Source of the DNA: Paracoccaceae bacterium | GTDB lineage: Bacteria > Pseudomonadota > Alphaproteobacteria > Rhodobacterales > Rhodobacteraceae | DNA: 64,000 nucleotides | Assembly (NCBI GenBank): GCA_024742695.1 | Contig: JANSXY010000022.1 | Span: forward strand, 1-64,000 | Direction of reading: 5' to 3' | Shown here: one piece after another, positions 17,997-27,850 of the stretch | Position numbering within the stretch: the stretch's first letter is position 1 | Layout: each line of letters begins with the position of its first letter | Notes under the pieces: model-generated | Seen by the model: the letters and a program-made list of their open reading frames with translations, nothing else | The model's database searches: none | Told to the model about the DNA's origin: nothing | Made by a program: the position numbers and the translations under genes

Positions 17997-18473
17997 TCAC
18001 GCCCCCCTCATCTCGGCCGCGGCGGATTGCACGGCGCGCACGATCTTGTCGTAGCCGGTGCAGCGGCACAGGTTGCCGGCCAGCCAGTAGCGAACCTCTT
18101 CGTCGCTCGGGTCCGGGTTGTGATCCAGAAGCGCCTTCGCGGCGACCAGGATGCCCGGGGTGCAGACCCCGCATTGCAGGGCCGCGGAGTCGATGAAATG
18201 GCGTTGCAGCGGGTGCAACCGCTCGCCCTCGGCCATGCCCTCGACCGTGGCGATCTCGGCGCCCTCGGCCTCGGCGGCCAGCACGAGGCAGGCGCAGACC
18301 AGCCGGCCGTCGACGAGCACCGAACAGGCGCCGCAATCGCCGCTGCCGCAGCCCTCCTTGGCGCCGGTCAGGCCCAGCCGGTTGCGCAGCGCGTCCAGGA
18401 GCGTTTCCTCCGGCGCGCAGAGGAACTCGACGGAATCGCCGTTGACCCTGGTGGAAACGGGGATGGTTTTCAT
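17997..18473 (-). CDS. Molybdenum hydroxylase 2Fe-2S subunit
   Basis: Protein of 158 residues. The plant-type cluster uses C42, C47, C50 and C62 (GCGSGDCGAC then VCACL); the second, helical cluster uses C101, C104, C136 and C138 (LQCGVCTPG and NLCRCTG). It carries electrons from the Mo centre to the FAD subunit. Its ATG overlaps the stop of the upstream FAD subunit (ATGA), giving the operon order FAD - FeS - Mo - MoaD-like. Confidence 0.95.
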   Translation of the reverse strand: MKTIPVSTRVNGDSVEFLCAPEETLLDALRNRLGLTGAKEGCGSGDCGACSVLVDGRLVCACLVLAAEAEGAEIATVEGMAEGERLHPLQRHFIDSAALQCGVCTPGILVAAKALLDHNPDPSDEEVRYWLAGNLCRCTGYDKIVRAVQSAAAEMRGA

Positions 18474-19333
18474 GTCCGGCCTCCGGCGCGTGTGTAGGCG
18501 ATCAGGGCTGCGCGACGGGCCAGAACGCCCGCCACCTTGGTGCGAAACTCGATCGTGCCGCGCTTGTCGTCGATCGGGGCGCAGGCGTCGCGGCAGGCCT
18601 TGGCCAGCGCCTCCAGCGCGTCCTCCTCCAGCCGCGTGCCGACCAGCGCCGCGCCGGCGGCATCGACCAGCCGCACCGTCGGCGCCACCGCGCCCAGCGC
18701 GACGCGCGCCTCGGCCACGCTGCCATCCTCGGCCAGGACCAGGTTCACGGCGGCCGAAGCGACGGCGATATCCATCTCGGTGCGGGGAATGAACCGCAGG
18801 TAGGCGTCCGATGCCCGCGCCGGCCGCCCCGGCAGGAAGAACGAGGCGACGAATTCACCGGGCTTCAGCGTCGTCTTGCCGGGCCCGGCCGGGATTTCGG
18901 CCACCGGGCAGTCGCGCTCCCCCTCCGGCCCGACGATTCGCGCCGTCGCGCCCGCGGCGACGAGGCCCGGCACCGAATCGGCGGCGGGCGAGCCGTTGCA
19001 CAGGTTGCCCGCCATCGTCGCGCGGCCCTGCACCTGGGTCGACCCGATCAGGTTCGCGCCCTCCACGATACCGGGCCAGGCGGCGGCGAGCGCCGCGTGT
19101 TCGCCCATCTCGGCGCAGGACACCGCCGCGCCGATCCGAAAGCCGCCGTCCTCGGCGACGATGTCGCGCAGCCCCGCGATGCGCTTGATGTCGACGACCA
19201 GCGCCGGTTCGGCGACGCCGGCGTTCATCTGCACGATCAGGTCGGTCCCGCCCGCGAGGATGCGCGCGGGGCCGGTCGCGCCGTGCAGCAGCCGCGCCGC
19301 CTCGGCGGTGGATTGGGGTCGTTCGTACTGCAT
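18470..19333 (-). CDS. Molybdenum hydroxylase FAD-binding subunit
   Basis: Protein of 287 residues starting MQYERPQSTAEAARLL. FAD-binding motifs of the CoxM/vanillyl-oxidase fold are visible: 'ARILAGGTDLIVQMN' at about 24-38 and 'GSTQVQGRATMAGNLCNGSPAADSVP' at about 98-124, followed by 'YLRFIPRTEMDIAVASAAVNL'. The open frame runs much further upstream, but the family N-terminus and a GGTGAGGGC-type ribosome site place the start at 19333. First gene of the four-gene unit. Confidence 0.93.
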   Translation of the reverse strand: MQYERPQSTAEAARLLHGATGPARILAGGTDLIVQMNAGVAEPALVVDIKRIAGLRDIVAEDGGFRIGAAVSCAEMGEHAALAAAWPGIVEGANLIGSTQVQGRATMAGNLCNGSPAADSVPGLVAAGATARIVGPEGERDCPVAEIPAGPGKTTLKPGEFVASFFLPGRPARASDAYLRFIPRTEMDIAVASAAVNLVLAEDGSVAEARVALGAVAPTVRLVDAAGAALVGTRLEEDALEALAKACRDACAPIDDKRGTIEFRTKVAGVLARRAALIAYTRAGGRT

Positions 19334-19443
19334 GCCCTCACCTTTCCCTTGAGTCCCGTGAGTTCCGGCCCGAGCCGCCACAGCCGACCGTAACCCGCCA
19401 TTCGGCGGGGGAAAAGGGCGCTTCGCGTTGGGCGGTTCCGGCG

Positions 19444-20700
19444 CTATTCCGCCGCGCCGCGATAGGCGGCATAGCCGCGCTGGATCGCGATCTGGTCGGC
19501 CAGGTATTTCGCATCGTGCCACACGCCCCAGATGAACGACGATCCGCGCCGCGACAGCCATGGCAGGCCGAGGAAATAGACGCCGGGTTCCGCCGACACG
19601 CCGCGCTGATGCTTCGGCCGGCCCCGATCGTCGAAGGCATCGACCTGAAGCCAGCCGAAATCCTGCGCGAAGCCCGTCGCCCAGACGATCGCGCCCACCC
19701 CGGCTTCGGCCAGGTCCAGTTCGGTCAGCGGATCGGTCGCGCAGGCCGGCATCGGGCAAAGCGCGCGGGCCTGCGGTTCCTCCGGCAGGTCGAGCCCGTT
19801 GCGCGCGACATGGGCATCGGCCTCGTCCAGCAGCGCCATCAGGCTGGCATCGCCCGCCGCGATGGACTGCGCAAGATCGGGGGCGAAGCGCATCACCCCG
19901 TCGGCGTAGCCCGTGGCGCGGCCCGTCAGCACCATGCCGCGCGCCGCGAGATCGCGGAAATCGACGGTATGGCCGCCATGGGCGCCGCTGACCGCGATGG
20001 TGACATGCTCGGCGCCGGCGGGCGGCGTGGTCGCGTCCCACTTGCCCAGCACCCCCAGCCACCAGGTGAAATCGCGCCCGCGGTAGCGGCGCGGCGGGCG
20101 TTCGTGCGGGCCGACGGCAAGGTAGACCCGCCGCCCGGCTTGCAAGAGTTCCTCGGCGATCTGCGATCCCGACGATCCCGCGCCGACGACCAGCACCGCG
20201 CCTTCGGGCAATTGCGCGGGATTGCGATACTCGGCGGAATGCAACTGCGCGATCCCGGCGTCGGCGGGTACCAGCGGCGGGATCACCGGGTTCTGGAACG
20301 GCCCGGTCGCCGCGACGACGAAGCGCGCCTCGACCGGCCCCGCCGAGGTCTCGGCGCGAAAGCCCGGCCGCCCGGCGTTGCGGCGCAGCGATGTCACCTC
20401 GACCCCGGAGCGTATCGGGGCTTCGATCCTCCCGGCATAGGCGGCGAGATAGTCGGCCACCTCTTCCTTGCCGGGGAAATCGTCCGGGCCGGACCGCGCG
20501 AAGGCCATGTTCGGGAATCTGTCATGCCAGGCCGGGCCGTTGGCGACGAGCGAATCCCAGCGCTGCGAGCGCCAGCGCTCGGCGATCCGGCCGCGTTCCA
20601 GCACGAGGTGGCCGATGCCCAGCGCGCCCAGATGCTCGCTCATCGCGATGCCGGCCTGGCCGCCGCCGACGACGAGCACCTCGGTTGTCTCGATCCCCAT
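19444..20700 (-). CDS. Flavin-containing monooxygenase-like NAD(P)/FAD oxidoreductase (CzcO type)
   Basis: Protein of 418 residues with two dinucleotide-binding motifs: GGGQAGIAMSEHLGALG (FAD, near residue 12) and GAGSSGSQIAEELLQAG (NADPH, near residue 178), plus 'ATGPFQNPVIPPL' between them and the 'GAIVWATGF' ATG motif late in the chain. The strict FMO fingerprint (FxGxxxHxxxY) is only partly kept as 'QLHSAEYRNP'. These enzymes oxygenate soft nucleophiles (N or S) or ketones. It is divergent from the Rieske oxygenase across a 215-base gap, so they may share control; a shared pathway is inference. Confidence 0.85.
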   Translation of the reverse strand: MGIETTEVLVVGGGQAGIAMSEHLGALGIGHLVLERGRIAERWRSQRWDSLVANGPAWHDRFPNMAFARSGPDDFPGKEEVADYLAAYAGRIEAPIRSGVEVTSLRRNAGRPGFRAETSAGPVEARFVVAATGPFQNPVIPPLVPADAGIAQLHSAEYRNPAQLPEGAVLVVGAGSSGSQIAEELLQAGRRVYLAVGPHERPPRRYRGRDFTWWLGVLGKWDATTPPAGAEHVTIAVSGAHGGHTVDFRDLAARGMVLTGRATGYADGVMRFAPDLAQSIAAGDASLMALLDEADAHVARNGLDLPEEPQARALCPMPACATDPLTELDLAEAGVGAIVWATGFAQDFGWLQVDAFDDRGRPKHQRGVSAEPGVYFLGLPWLSRRGSSFIWGVWHDAKYLADQIAIQRGYAAYRGAAE

Positions 20701-20880
20701 GCCGATTCCCTCCGCTGGCTGCGCCCACGAAGCCTAGGCCCGCACAGGATGCAGGCAAACTACGTTTTCCCTTCGCCTGCCTTAGGCGTATTCTAATGCC
20801 CCGGTCGGCCTTGGCCCCGGCCGAATTAGGATTTCGCTATGCCGATCCGCAGAATCTCTTACTTTGTCGCTATCCGCGAA

Positions 20881-20897
20881 CGCGGCATTCTGCCGCG
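20881..20897. promoter_or_regulatory. Inverted repeat just before the Rieske gene ribosome site
   Basis: CGCGGCA - TTC - TGCCGCG, a 7-bp perfect inverted repeat, ends three bases before the AGGAAAGGG ribosome site of the Rieske oxygenase. It could be an operator for a local regulator or an RNA hairpin that limits translation. The rest of the 215-base divergent gap (20701-20915) is AT-richer than its surroundings. Confidence 0.35.
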
Positions 20898-20915
20898 ACA
20901 GGAAAGGGAACGGGC

Positions 20916-22052
20916 ATGACACGCCACGAGACCGGGCTTCGGCCGATCGACGAATTGCGGGCCACCGTCGCACTGCCCTTCGGCCGGGCGATGGCGATGC
21001 CCAAGTCCGTCTACACCTCCGAGGCCTTCCTCGCGCAGGAACTGGAGCACATCTTCGCACGCGACTGGCTGTGCGCCGGCCGGGCCGACGCGCTGCCGAA
21101 CCCGGGCGACTACCTGACGATGGAGATCGCCGGCGAACCGGTGATCATCCTGCGCGACGGCCAGGGGCGGCTGCGCGGGATGTCGAACGTCTGCCGGCAC
21201 CGGATGTCGCTGCTTCTGGAAGGGCGCGGCAACGTCCGCGCCATCGTCTGCCCCTACCACGCCTGGACCTACAACCTCGACGGCAGCCTGCGCGGCGGAC
21301 CGGCGATGACGCTGAACGAGGGTTTCTGCCGCGACCGGATCGCGCTGCCCGAGATCCGCGTCGAGGTCTGGCAGGGCTGGATCATGGTCACGCTGAACGC
21401 CAAGGCCCCCGCGGCGGCCGAGGCGCTGGCGGAACTGGACGACCTGGTCGGCTATCTCGACATGGGCAGCTACCACGAGGCGTTCCGCGAGGAATTCCGC
21501 TGGGCGACGAACTGGAAGGTGCTGGCCGAGAATTTCATGGAAAGCTATCACCTGCCGGTCTGCCACGCCGGCACGATCGGCGGATCGGTCGACCTGATGC
21601 AGATGACCTGCCCGGAGGGCAGGGTGGGGTTCAACTACCACTGGATCATGAAGAACGACGAGGTGCCGCTGTCGCTGGCCCATCCCGACGACACGCGGCT
21701 GACGGGCGATGAGCGCCGGATCACCTGGCTGATCTCGGTCTATCCGTCGCTGATGATCACGCTGACGCCGGGCTATTTCTGGTATCTCAGCCTCACCCCC
21801 GACGGGCCCGGCCATGTCCGCGTTCTGTACGGCGGCGGCATGAGCCGGCCCTGGGCCGAGGATCCGCAGGCCGAACGCCACATGGCCGATCTGCGCGCGC
21901 TGCTGGCCGATGTGAATGCCGAGGACAAGCATTGCGTCGAATCGGTTTACCGCGGCCTTTGCGCGGGCCTGTCCGAACCCGGCCCGCTGTCGCACCTGGA
22001 ACGGCCGAACTACGACTTCGCGCGCTACATCGCCGGCCGCATCCCGCAGTGA
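20916..22052 (+). CDS. Rieske-type oxygenase alpha subunit, quaternary-amine-like group
   Basis: Protein of 378 residues. Rieske cluster: C93-x-H95 and C112-x2-H115 (CRHRM, CPYHAW). Mononuclear iron site: H212 and H217 in 'ENFMESYHLPVCH'. The residue that bridges the two centres between subunits is E209, where most ring-hydroxylating enzymes have Asp; Glu here is known from carnitine, glycine-betaine and related quaternary-ammonium oxygenases. That makes a betaine or other N-methyl compound a reasonable guess. The frame is open far upstream, but the ATG at 20916 follows AGGAAAGGG. No reductase gene is adjacent, so electrons must come from elsewhere. Confidence 0.9.
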   Translation: MTRHETGLRPIDELRATVALPFGRAMAMPKSVYTSEAFLAQELEHIFARDWLCAGRADALPNPGDYLTMEIAGEPVIILRDGQGRLRGMSNVCRHRMSLLLEGRGNVRAIVCPYHAWTYNLDGSLRGGPAMTLNEGFCRDRIALPEIRVEVWQGWIMVTLNAKAPAAAEALAELDDLVGYLDMGSYHEAFREEFRWATNWKVLAENFMESYHLPVCHAGTIGGSVDLMQMTCPEGRVGFNYHWIMKNDEVPLSLAHPDDTRLTGDERRITWLISVYPSLMITLTPGYFWYLSLTPDGPGHVRVLYGGGMSRPWAEDPQAERHMADLRALLADVNAEDKHCVESVYRGLCAGLSEPGPLSHLERPNYDFARYIAGRIPQ

Positions 22053-22096
22053 TCCGGTCCGTGGCCGGCGGTTTTCCAGCACAACACAGAGGCACC

Positions 22097-22537
22097 ATGG
22101 CCGATCCGCATACCCGCTACCGCAAGTTCAACACCCGCGACACCTATCCCGAACAGCGGCTGGACAACGACCTGTGCCAGCTTGTCGCCACGCGCGGCGG
22201 CACGACGTTGTGGATCCGGGGCCAGTGCCCGCAAGACCTGGACACCGCGAAGAACATCGGATCCCACGACCCGGTCGAACAGACCCACAAGGTGATGCAG
22301 AACATCCGCCAGCTGATCGAGGAGGCCGGCGGGCGGATGGAGCACCTCGTCAAGCTGGTCGTCTACCTCACCGACGTGCGCCACCGCGAAGCCGTCTACC
22401 GCACGATGGGCGAGTACATCCGCGGCGTGCACCCGGTCTGCACCGGGCTGACGGTGGTGGCGTTGGCCCGGCCCGACTGGCTGGTGGAGATCGACGCGAC
22501 CGCGGTGATCCCCGAGGGCGACGAGGCCGGCGCATGA
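22097..22537 (+). CDS. RidA/YjgF family protein
   Basis: Protein of 146 residues starting MADPHTRYRKFNTRDTYPE. It keeps the family framework ('IRGQCPQDLD', 'QTHKVMQNIRQLIEEAGGRMEHLVKLVVYLTDVRHREAVYRTMGEYI', 'TGLTVVALARPDWLVEIDATAVI'). The Arg of the canonical imine deaminase site falls in 'ALARPDWLVEI' rather than the usual 'ARLP..LVEIE', so activity is not certain. Its end overlaps the DUF1028 gene. RidA plus DUF1028 is a recurrent pair in amino-compound catabolic clusters, consistent with removing reactive enamine/imine products of amine oxidation. Confidence 0.88.
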   Translation: MADPHTRYRKFNTRDTYPEQRLDNDLCQLVATRGGTTLWIRGQCPQDLDTAKNIGSHDPVEQTHKVMQNIRQLIEEAGGRMEHLVKLVVYLTDVRHREAVYRTMGEYIRGVHPVCTGLTVVALARPDWLVEIDATAVIPEGDEAGA

Positions 22538-23211
22538 CCTTCAGCCTCGTCGCGCGCTGCGCCCGGACCGGGCAGTTCGGCATGGTGATTTCCTCGTCCT
22601 CGCCGGCGGTGGCGGCGCGCTGCGCCCATGTCCGTGCCGGCGTCGGCGCGGCGGCCAGCCAGAACGTCACCGACCCGGCGCTGGGCCCGGCGCTGCTGGA
22701 CGCGATGGAACGCGGCGCGGGCGCGGCGGCGGCGGTGGCCGAGGTCACGGCGGGGCGGCCGCATGTCGACTACCGCCAGCTTCTGGCCGTCGATGCGCGG
22801 GGCGAGACGGCGATTCATTCCGGCCGCCAGGTGCTGGGCCTGTGGGGCGAGGCGCGCGGGCAGGACTGCGCCGCGGGCGGCAACCTGCTGGCCGATCCGG
22901 GTATCCCGGCGGTGATGGTCGCGGCCTTCGAGGCCGCGCAGGGCGCGCTGGGCGACCGGCTGATGGCCGCGCTGCGCGCCGGGCTGGACGCCGGGGGCGA
23001 GGCCGGCCCGGTGCATTCCGCGGGGCTGGTGATCGCCGACCGGCTGTCCTGGCCGGTGGCCGACCTTCGGATCGACTGGACGGAGGATTGCCCGATCGCG
23101 GCGCTGGAGGCCGCCTGGGCGGTCTACGCGCCGCAGATGGCGGCCTATGTCCAGCGCGCCGAGGATCCGACCGCCGCGCCCTCCTACGGTGTGCCGGGCG
23201 ACGAGGGCTGA
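22534..23211 (+). CDS. DUF1028 family putative Ntn-hydrolase
   Basis: Protein of 225 residues starting MTFSLVARCARTGQFGMVISSSSPAVAARCAHVRAGVGAAASQN, the signature N-terminus of DUF1028, with 'HSGRQVLGLWGEARGQDCAAGGNLLADPGIP' in the middle. The family folds like N-terminal-nucleophile hydrolases and is suspected to cleave an amide; no substrate is established. The second residue, Thr, would be the nucleophile after Met removal. Co-translated with the RidA gene (ATGA overlap) and followed after seven bases by a LysR gene. Confidence 0.88.
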   Translation: MTFSLVARCARTGQFGMVISSSSPAVAARCAHVRAGVGAAASQNVTDPALGPALLDAMERGAGAAAAVAEVTAGRPHVDYRQLLAVDARGETAIHSGRQVLGLWGEARGQDCAAGGNLLADPGIPAVMVAAFEAAQGALGDRLMAALRAGLDAGGEAGPVHSAGLVIADRLSWPVADLRIDWTEDCPIAALEAAWAVYAPQMAAYVQRAEDPTAAPSYGVPGDEG

Positions 23212-23218
23212 CCCGGCG

Positions 23219-24157
23219 ATGCCGGTGCGCTACACCCTGCGCCAGCTCGACTACCTGGTCGCCGTGGCCGATACCGGATCGGTCGCCGCCGCGGCGGAGC
23301 GGGTGAAGGTGTCGGCACCGTCGATCTCGGTCGCGATCGGGCAGCTGGAGGCGGAACTGGGGCTGGCGCTGTTCCTGCGTCGCCCGGCGCAGGGCATGGC
23401 GCTGACCCAGGCGGGCCGCCAGGTCGTCGTGCAGGCCCGGCGGGTGCTGGCCGAGGCCGAGCGGCTGGGCGGGCTGGCCGCGCAGATCGGCGGCAGCGTA
23501 CGCGGCCCGCTGCACGTCGGCTGCCTGCTGACCTTCGCGCAGATCGTGCTGCCGCACCTGCGCCGCGGCTTCGTCGCGGCCCATCCCGAGGTCGAGGTCC
23601 GGCAGCGGATCGGCGACCAGGCCGACCTGATCGCGGCGTTGCGCTCCGCCCGGATCGACGTGGCGCTGACCTATGACCTGGCGATCCCGCCGGACCTTGA
23701 TTTCCTGCCGCTGGTCGCGCTGCCGGCCTATGCCATCCTGCCCGCCGATCACCCGCTGGCCGGCCGCGCCGGTGTCGGACCGGCGGAGCTGGCCGACCTG
23801 CCGATGGTGCTGCTGGATCTGCCGCTTTCGGCCGACTACTTCCTGTCGGCCTTCACCCGTGCGGGGCTGCGGCCCCGGATCGCCGAGCGGACGCAGGACA
23901 TCGGCGTGATGCGCAGCCTCGTGGCGAACGGCTTCGGCTACTCGATCGGCAACATCCGCCCGCATGGCGATGCCGCGCCCGATGGCCGGCCGCTGGCCTT
24001 CGTTCCGATGGCCGGAGCGCTCAGGCCGATGCGGCTGGGCCTGGCGCTGGCCGAGGGCGCCGGCGCGGTGCTGACGATCCGCGCCTTCGCCGACCATTGC
24101 CGCGCGGCGATCACGCCCGAGGCGATGCCGGGCCTGCGCGCCGTCCCGGTGGACTGA
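23219..24157 (+). CDS. LysR-family transcriptional regulator (Rieske cluster)
   Basis: Protein of 312 residues. Winged HTH at residues 3-62 (YTLRQLDYLVAVADTGSVAAAAERVKVSAPSISVAIGQLE), then the two-lobed effector domain from about residue 95 ('GPLHVGCLLTFAQIVLPHLRRGFVAAHPEVEV'). It is in the same direction as, and seven bases behind, DUF1028, so it is likely the last gene of the Rieske-RidA-DUF1028 unit and a candidate to control it, unlike the usual divergent LysR layout. The gene ends in a palindrome shared with the convergent LuxR gene. Confidence 0.9.
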   Translation: MPVRYTLRQLDYLVAVADTGSVAAAAERVKVSAPSISVAIGQLEAELGLALFLRRPAQGMALTQAGRQVVVQARRVLAEAERLGGLAAQIGGSVRGPLHVGCLLTFAQIVLPHLRRGFVAAHPEVEVRQRIGDQADLIAALRSARIDVALTYDLAIPPDLDFLPLVALPAYAILPADHPLAGRAGVGPAELADLPMVLLDLPLSADYFLSAFTRAGLRPRIAERTQDIGVMRSLVANGFGYSIGNIRPHGDAAPDGRPLAFVPMAGALRPMRLGLALAEGAGAVLTIRAFADHCRAAITPEAMPGLRAVPVD

Positions 24158-24168
24158 GGCCTCAGTCC
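24151..24168. terminator. Perfect 18-bp palindrome across two convergent stop codons
   Basis: GGACTGAGGCCTCAGTCC is perfectly self-complementary and contains the TGA of the LysR gene (24155-24157) and, on the other strand, the TGA of the LuxR gene (24162-24164). It probably works as a compact bidirectional terminator. Confidence 0.55.
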
Positions 24169-24962
24169 CCGGCCTTCAGCAGGGGCAGCATCAGCGCGAA
24201 GAGTTCCGCCTGGGAAGAGATGCCGCAGCGCGCGTAAAGCTGCTTGCGAAACACCTTGACGGTGCCGGGCGCGACCGACAGGCGCAGCGCGATCGAGGTG
24301 GTGGAATGGCCCCGCAGGATCATGAGCGCCACTTCCGCCTGCCGCGGCGACAGGTGGATGCCATGCGCCCGCCCGGCCGCCCGCGCCAGCATCGCGGCCA
24401 CGTCGTCGGCCGGGCCCGGCCCGGCGGCGAGGCCCGCCCAGTGCGCCTCGGCCAGCGCCGCGATCACCGGGGCGAGACGCTGGCAGGCCTCGACCTCGCG
24501 GCCCGAAAACGGCACGCCGGACGAGGCGTCGCGCCCAAGGCACAGGTTCAGCGACACGCCGGGCGCCGGATAGGCGACGAAGGTGACCTCGTCGACCAGC
24601 GTGGTCTGTTCGTAGTAGTCGAGGAAATAGCGCGAGCGGTGGAAGGCGTCGGGCGCGACATCGCGCATCCGGTAGGCCCCGGCGGGAACCCGGTTGAGAT
24701 GCAGATCGTAGTAGGGATCCAGCCGGTAGGCGCCGGACAGGTAGGTCCGCTCCAGTTCGGCGAAGACCTGCGGATCGTCGGTCTGGCGATACAGAGCCTC
24801 GGGCGGGCCGGTGTCGCGGTAGGCCAGCACGATCAGGTTGTCGGGCGCGGCGACGGCGCGGAACACCTGCCACAGCGCCGCCTCCATCCCCGACCGGCCG
24901 ATCCGGCGGATCGCCTGCGCGAGAGAGGTTTCGGCGAGATTGGGCAGGGCGCGCAGGGTCAT
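24162..24962 (-). CDS. LuxR-family transcriptional regulator
   Basis: Protein of 266 residues. The C-terminal 65 residues are a LuxR/NarL-type HTH: 'LSPRQAEVALMILRGHSTTSIALRLSVAPGTVKVFRKQLYARCGISSQAEL'. Residues 1-190 are a ligand- or signal-binding domain of unknown type ('GAYRLDPYYDLHLNRVPAGAYRMRDVAPDAFHRSRYFLDYYEQTTLVDEV'), a form often found divergent from amine and opine uptake operons; it is not a clear autoinducer domain or receiver. Divergent from the Pot-type transporter operon across 70 bases holding a 16-bp palindrome, so it most likely controls that operon. Confidence 0.88.
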   Translation of the reverse strand: MTLRALPNLAETSLAQAIRRIGRSGMEAALWQVFRAVAAPDNLIVLAYRDTGPPEALYRQTDDPQVFAELERTYLSGAYRLDPYYDLHLNRVPAGAYRMRDVAPDAFHRSRYFLDYYEQTTLVDEVTFVAYPAPGVSLNLCLGRDASSGVPFSGREVEACQRLAPVIAALAEAHWAGLAAGPGPADDVAAMLARAAGRAHGIHLSPRQAEVALMILRGHSTTSIALRLSVAPGTVKVFRKQLYARCGISSQAELFALMLPLLKAGD

Positions 24963-24975
24963 CGGATACCTCTAT

Positions 24976-24991
24976 GGGGGTATATACCCCC
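24976..24991. promoter_or_regulatory. 16-bp perfect palindrome, probable LuxR-regulator operator
   Basis: GGGGGTATATACCCCC lies in the 70-base gap between the LuxR gene and the ABC transporter operon. The half-site GGGGGTAT occurs again at 25027-25034, overlapping the ribosome site and start codon of the ATPase gene. Position, symmetry and the divergent regulator make an operator the best reading. Confidence 0.6.
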
Positions 24992-25032
24992 GATCCGGCG
25001 CGCGGATAGCATTTTTCGCAAGGGCTGGGGGT

Positions 25033-26102
<1,070 letters not shown>

Positions 26103-26103
<1 letters not shown>

Positions 26104-27035
26104 TGGCGGGGCCGGGGACATCGGGCGGCGGCGGCGGCGGCGGATGGCGGCCGCTGCTGGTGCCGCTTCTGATGCCGACCTGGCTGACGATCGGCATCTT
26201 CCTGGTGCTGCCGGTCGCGCTGATGGCGGTCTATTCCTTCCTCACCAAGGAATTCCGCGGCGGGGTGATCTGGGACTTCACGCTCGCGGCCTATGACCAG
26301 TTCTTCGTCGACCGGGGCCTGTTCGGCGATGAGCCGCCGGCGATCGAATGGACCTATATCGCGATCTTCTGGCGCTCGATCTGGCAGGCCGGGCTGGCCA
26401 CGCTGTTCTGCCTTCTGGTGGGCTTCCCGACGGCATGGTTCATCGCCACCCGGCCGGCCAGCCAGCGCGGCGTCTGGCTGTTCCTGATCACGATTCCCTA
26501 CTGGGTGAACCTGCTCATCCGCACCGTCAGCCTGAAGTTCCTGATCCGCGACAACGGACCCCTGAACGAGGGGCTGATGGCGCTGGGCGTGCTGGACGCG
26601 CCGGTGACGCTGGTCAACACCAATCTCGCTGTGCAACTGGGGCTGTTCTACAGCTACCTGCCGTTCATGGTGCTGCCGATCTACGCCGCGGTGGAGCGCT
26701 ACAACTTCGCGCTGTCCGAGGCCGCGGCGGACCTTTACGCCTCACGCTGGGTGACACTGCGCGAAATCGTGATCCCGGTGGTGAAGCCGGGGATCGTGGC
26801 GGGCTGCATCCTGGTCTTCGTGCCCTCGCTGGGCGCGTTTCTCGCGCCCGACCTTCTGGGCGGGGCCAAGACCTTCATGATCGGCAGCCTGATCGAGGAG
26901 CAGTTCAAGGGATCGCTGGGCAACTGGCCGTTCGGGGCCGCGGCCTCGATGATCCTGATGACGCTGGTTCTGTGCGCGCTGATGGTCTACGCGCGCTCGG
27001 CGTCGCAAGCCGCGGGGCAGGGGGCGGCGCGATGA
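26103..27035 (+). CDS. Polyamine-type ABC transporter permease (PotB-like, system A)
   Basis: Protein of 310 residues with six predicted membrane helices after a Gly-rich N-terminus. The EAA loop that contacts the ATPase is visible as '[31 protein letters not shown]'. It shares one base with the ATPase stop (TGATG) and overlaps the next permease, so the genes are translationally coupled. Confidence 0.93.
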
Positions 27036-27835
27036 GCCGGGGCGTGCGCCACTATCCCGGGTTCGGCTGGATGACGGTGCTGTGCCTCGTCATCCTCTAC
27101 GCGCCGCTGATCGTGGTGACCGTCTATTCCTTCAACGGCTCGACCTCGATCACCACCTGGGGCGGGTTTTCGCTGCGCTGGTATGTCGATGTCTTTACCG
27201 GGCCCGAGGCGCCGCGGTTCAAGGCCGCGGCCTGGAACTCGCTGACCATCGCGCTGATCGCGGCGACGGTGGCGACCGCCATCGCCACCGCCGCGGCCGT
27301 GGCGATGCACCGCGCCGGGGGCTTTCGCGGCCGCTCGCTGACCTTCGCGCTGATCAACCTGCCGCTGATGGTGCCGGAAATCGTTGTCGCCGTGGCGACG
27401 CTGATCTTCTTCACGATGGTCGGCATCACCACCGGCTACATGACGATCCTGATCGCCCATATCACGTTCTGCATCCCCTTCGCCTACCTGCCGATCGCGG
27501 CGCGGCTGCAGGGCATCGACGAGGGCTATGAACAGGCCGCGCGCGACCTCTACGCGGGCCGGGGCCAGGCCTTCTTCCTGGTGCTTCTGCCGCTGATGCT
27601 GCCGGGCGTGATCTCGGGCTACCTGCTGGCCTTCATCATCAGCCTCGACGACTTCATCATCACCAATTTCGTCAAGGGCGCGGGGATGGAAACCCTGCCC
27701 ACGGCGATTTTCGGATCGGTCAAGCAGGGCATCAAGCCGAACATAATGGCGATCTCGACGCTGATGCTGGCCGTTTCGGCCGTCTTCGTCACCTTGTCGT
27801 ATCTTGTAAACCGCGTGGGCCGAAAGAGCCCCTGA
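27032..27835 (+). CDS. Polyamine-type ABC transporter permease (PotC-like, system A)
   Basis: Protein of 267 residues, six membrane helices; the '[30 protein letters not shown]' EAA loop and '[26 protein letters not shown]', typical of PotC-type subunits, are intact. It overlaps the first permease by four bases and is followed after 15 bases by the binding protein. Confidence 0.93.
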   Translation: MSRGVRHYPGFGWMTVLCLVILYAPLIVVTVYSFNGSTSITTWGGFSLRWYVDVFTGPEAPRFKAAAWNSLTIALIAATVATAIATAAAVAMHRAGGFRGRSLTFALINLPLMVPEIVVAVATLIFFTMVGITTGYMTILIAHITFCIPFAYLPIAARLQGIDEGYEQAARDLYAGRGQAFFLVLLPLMLPGVISGYLLAFIISLDDFIITNFVKGAGMETLPTAIFGSVKQGIKPNIMAISTLMLAVSAVFVTLSYLVNRVGRKSP

Positions 27836-27850
27836 ACCCCAGCAAGGAGC

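Noticed and set aside
15752-19333. Aerobic carbon monoxide dehydrogenase (coxMSL)
   Set aside because: Subunit layout agrees, but the active-site loop AYxCSFR of form I enzymes is absent; the loop reads AYRAPGAPQ, as in other molybdenum hydroxylases.
20391-20915. A long N-terminal extension of the Rieske oxygenase
   Set aside because: The frame is open through the divergent promoter region and into the monooxygenase gene, but family members start near the ATG at 20916, which has the ribosome site.
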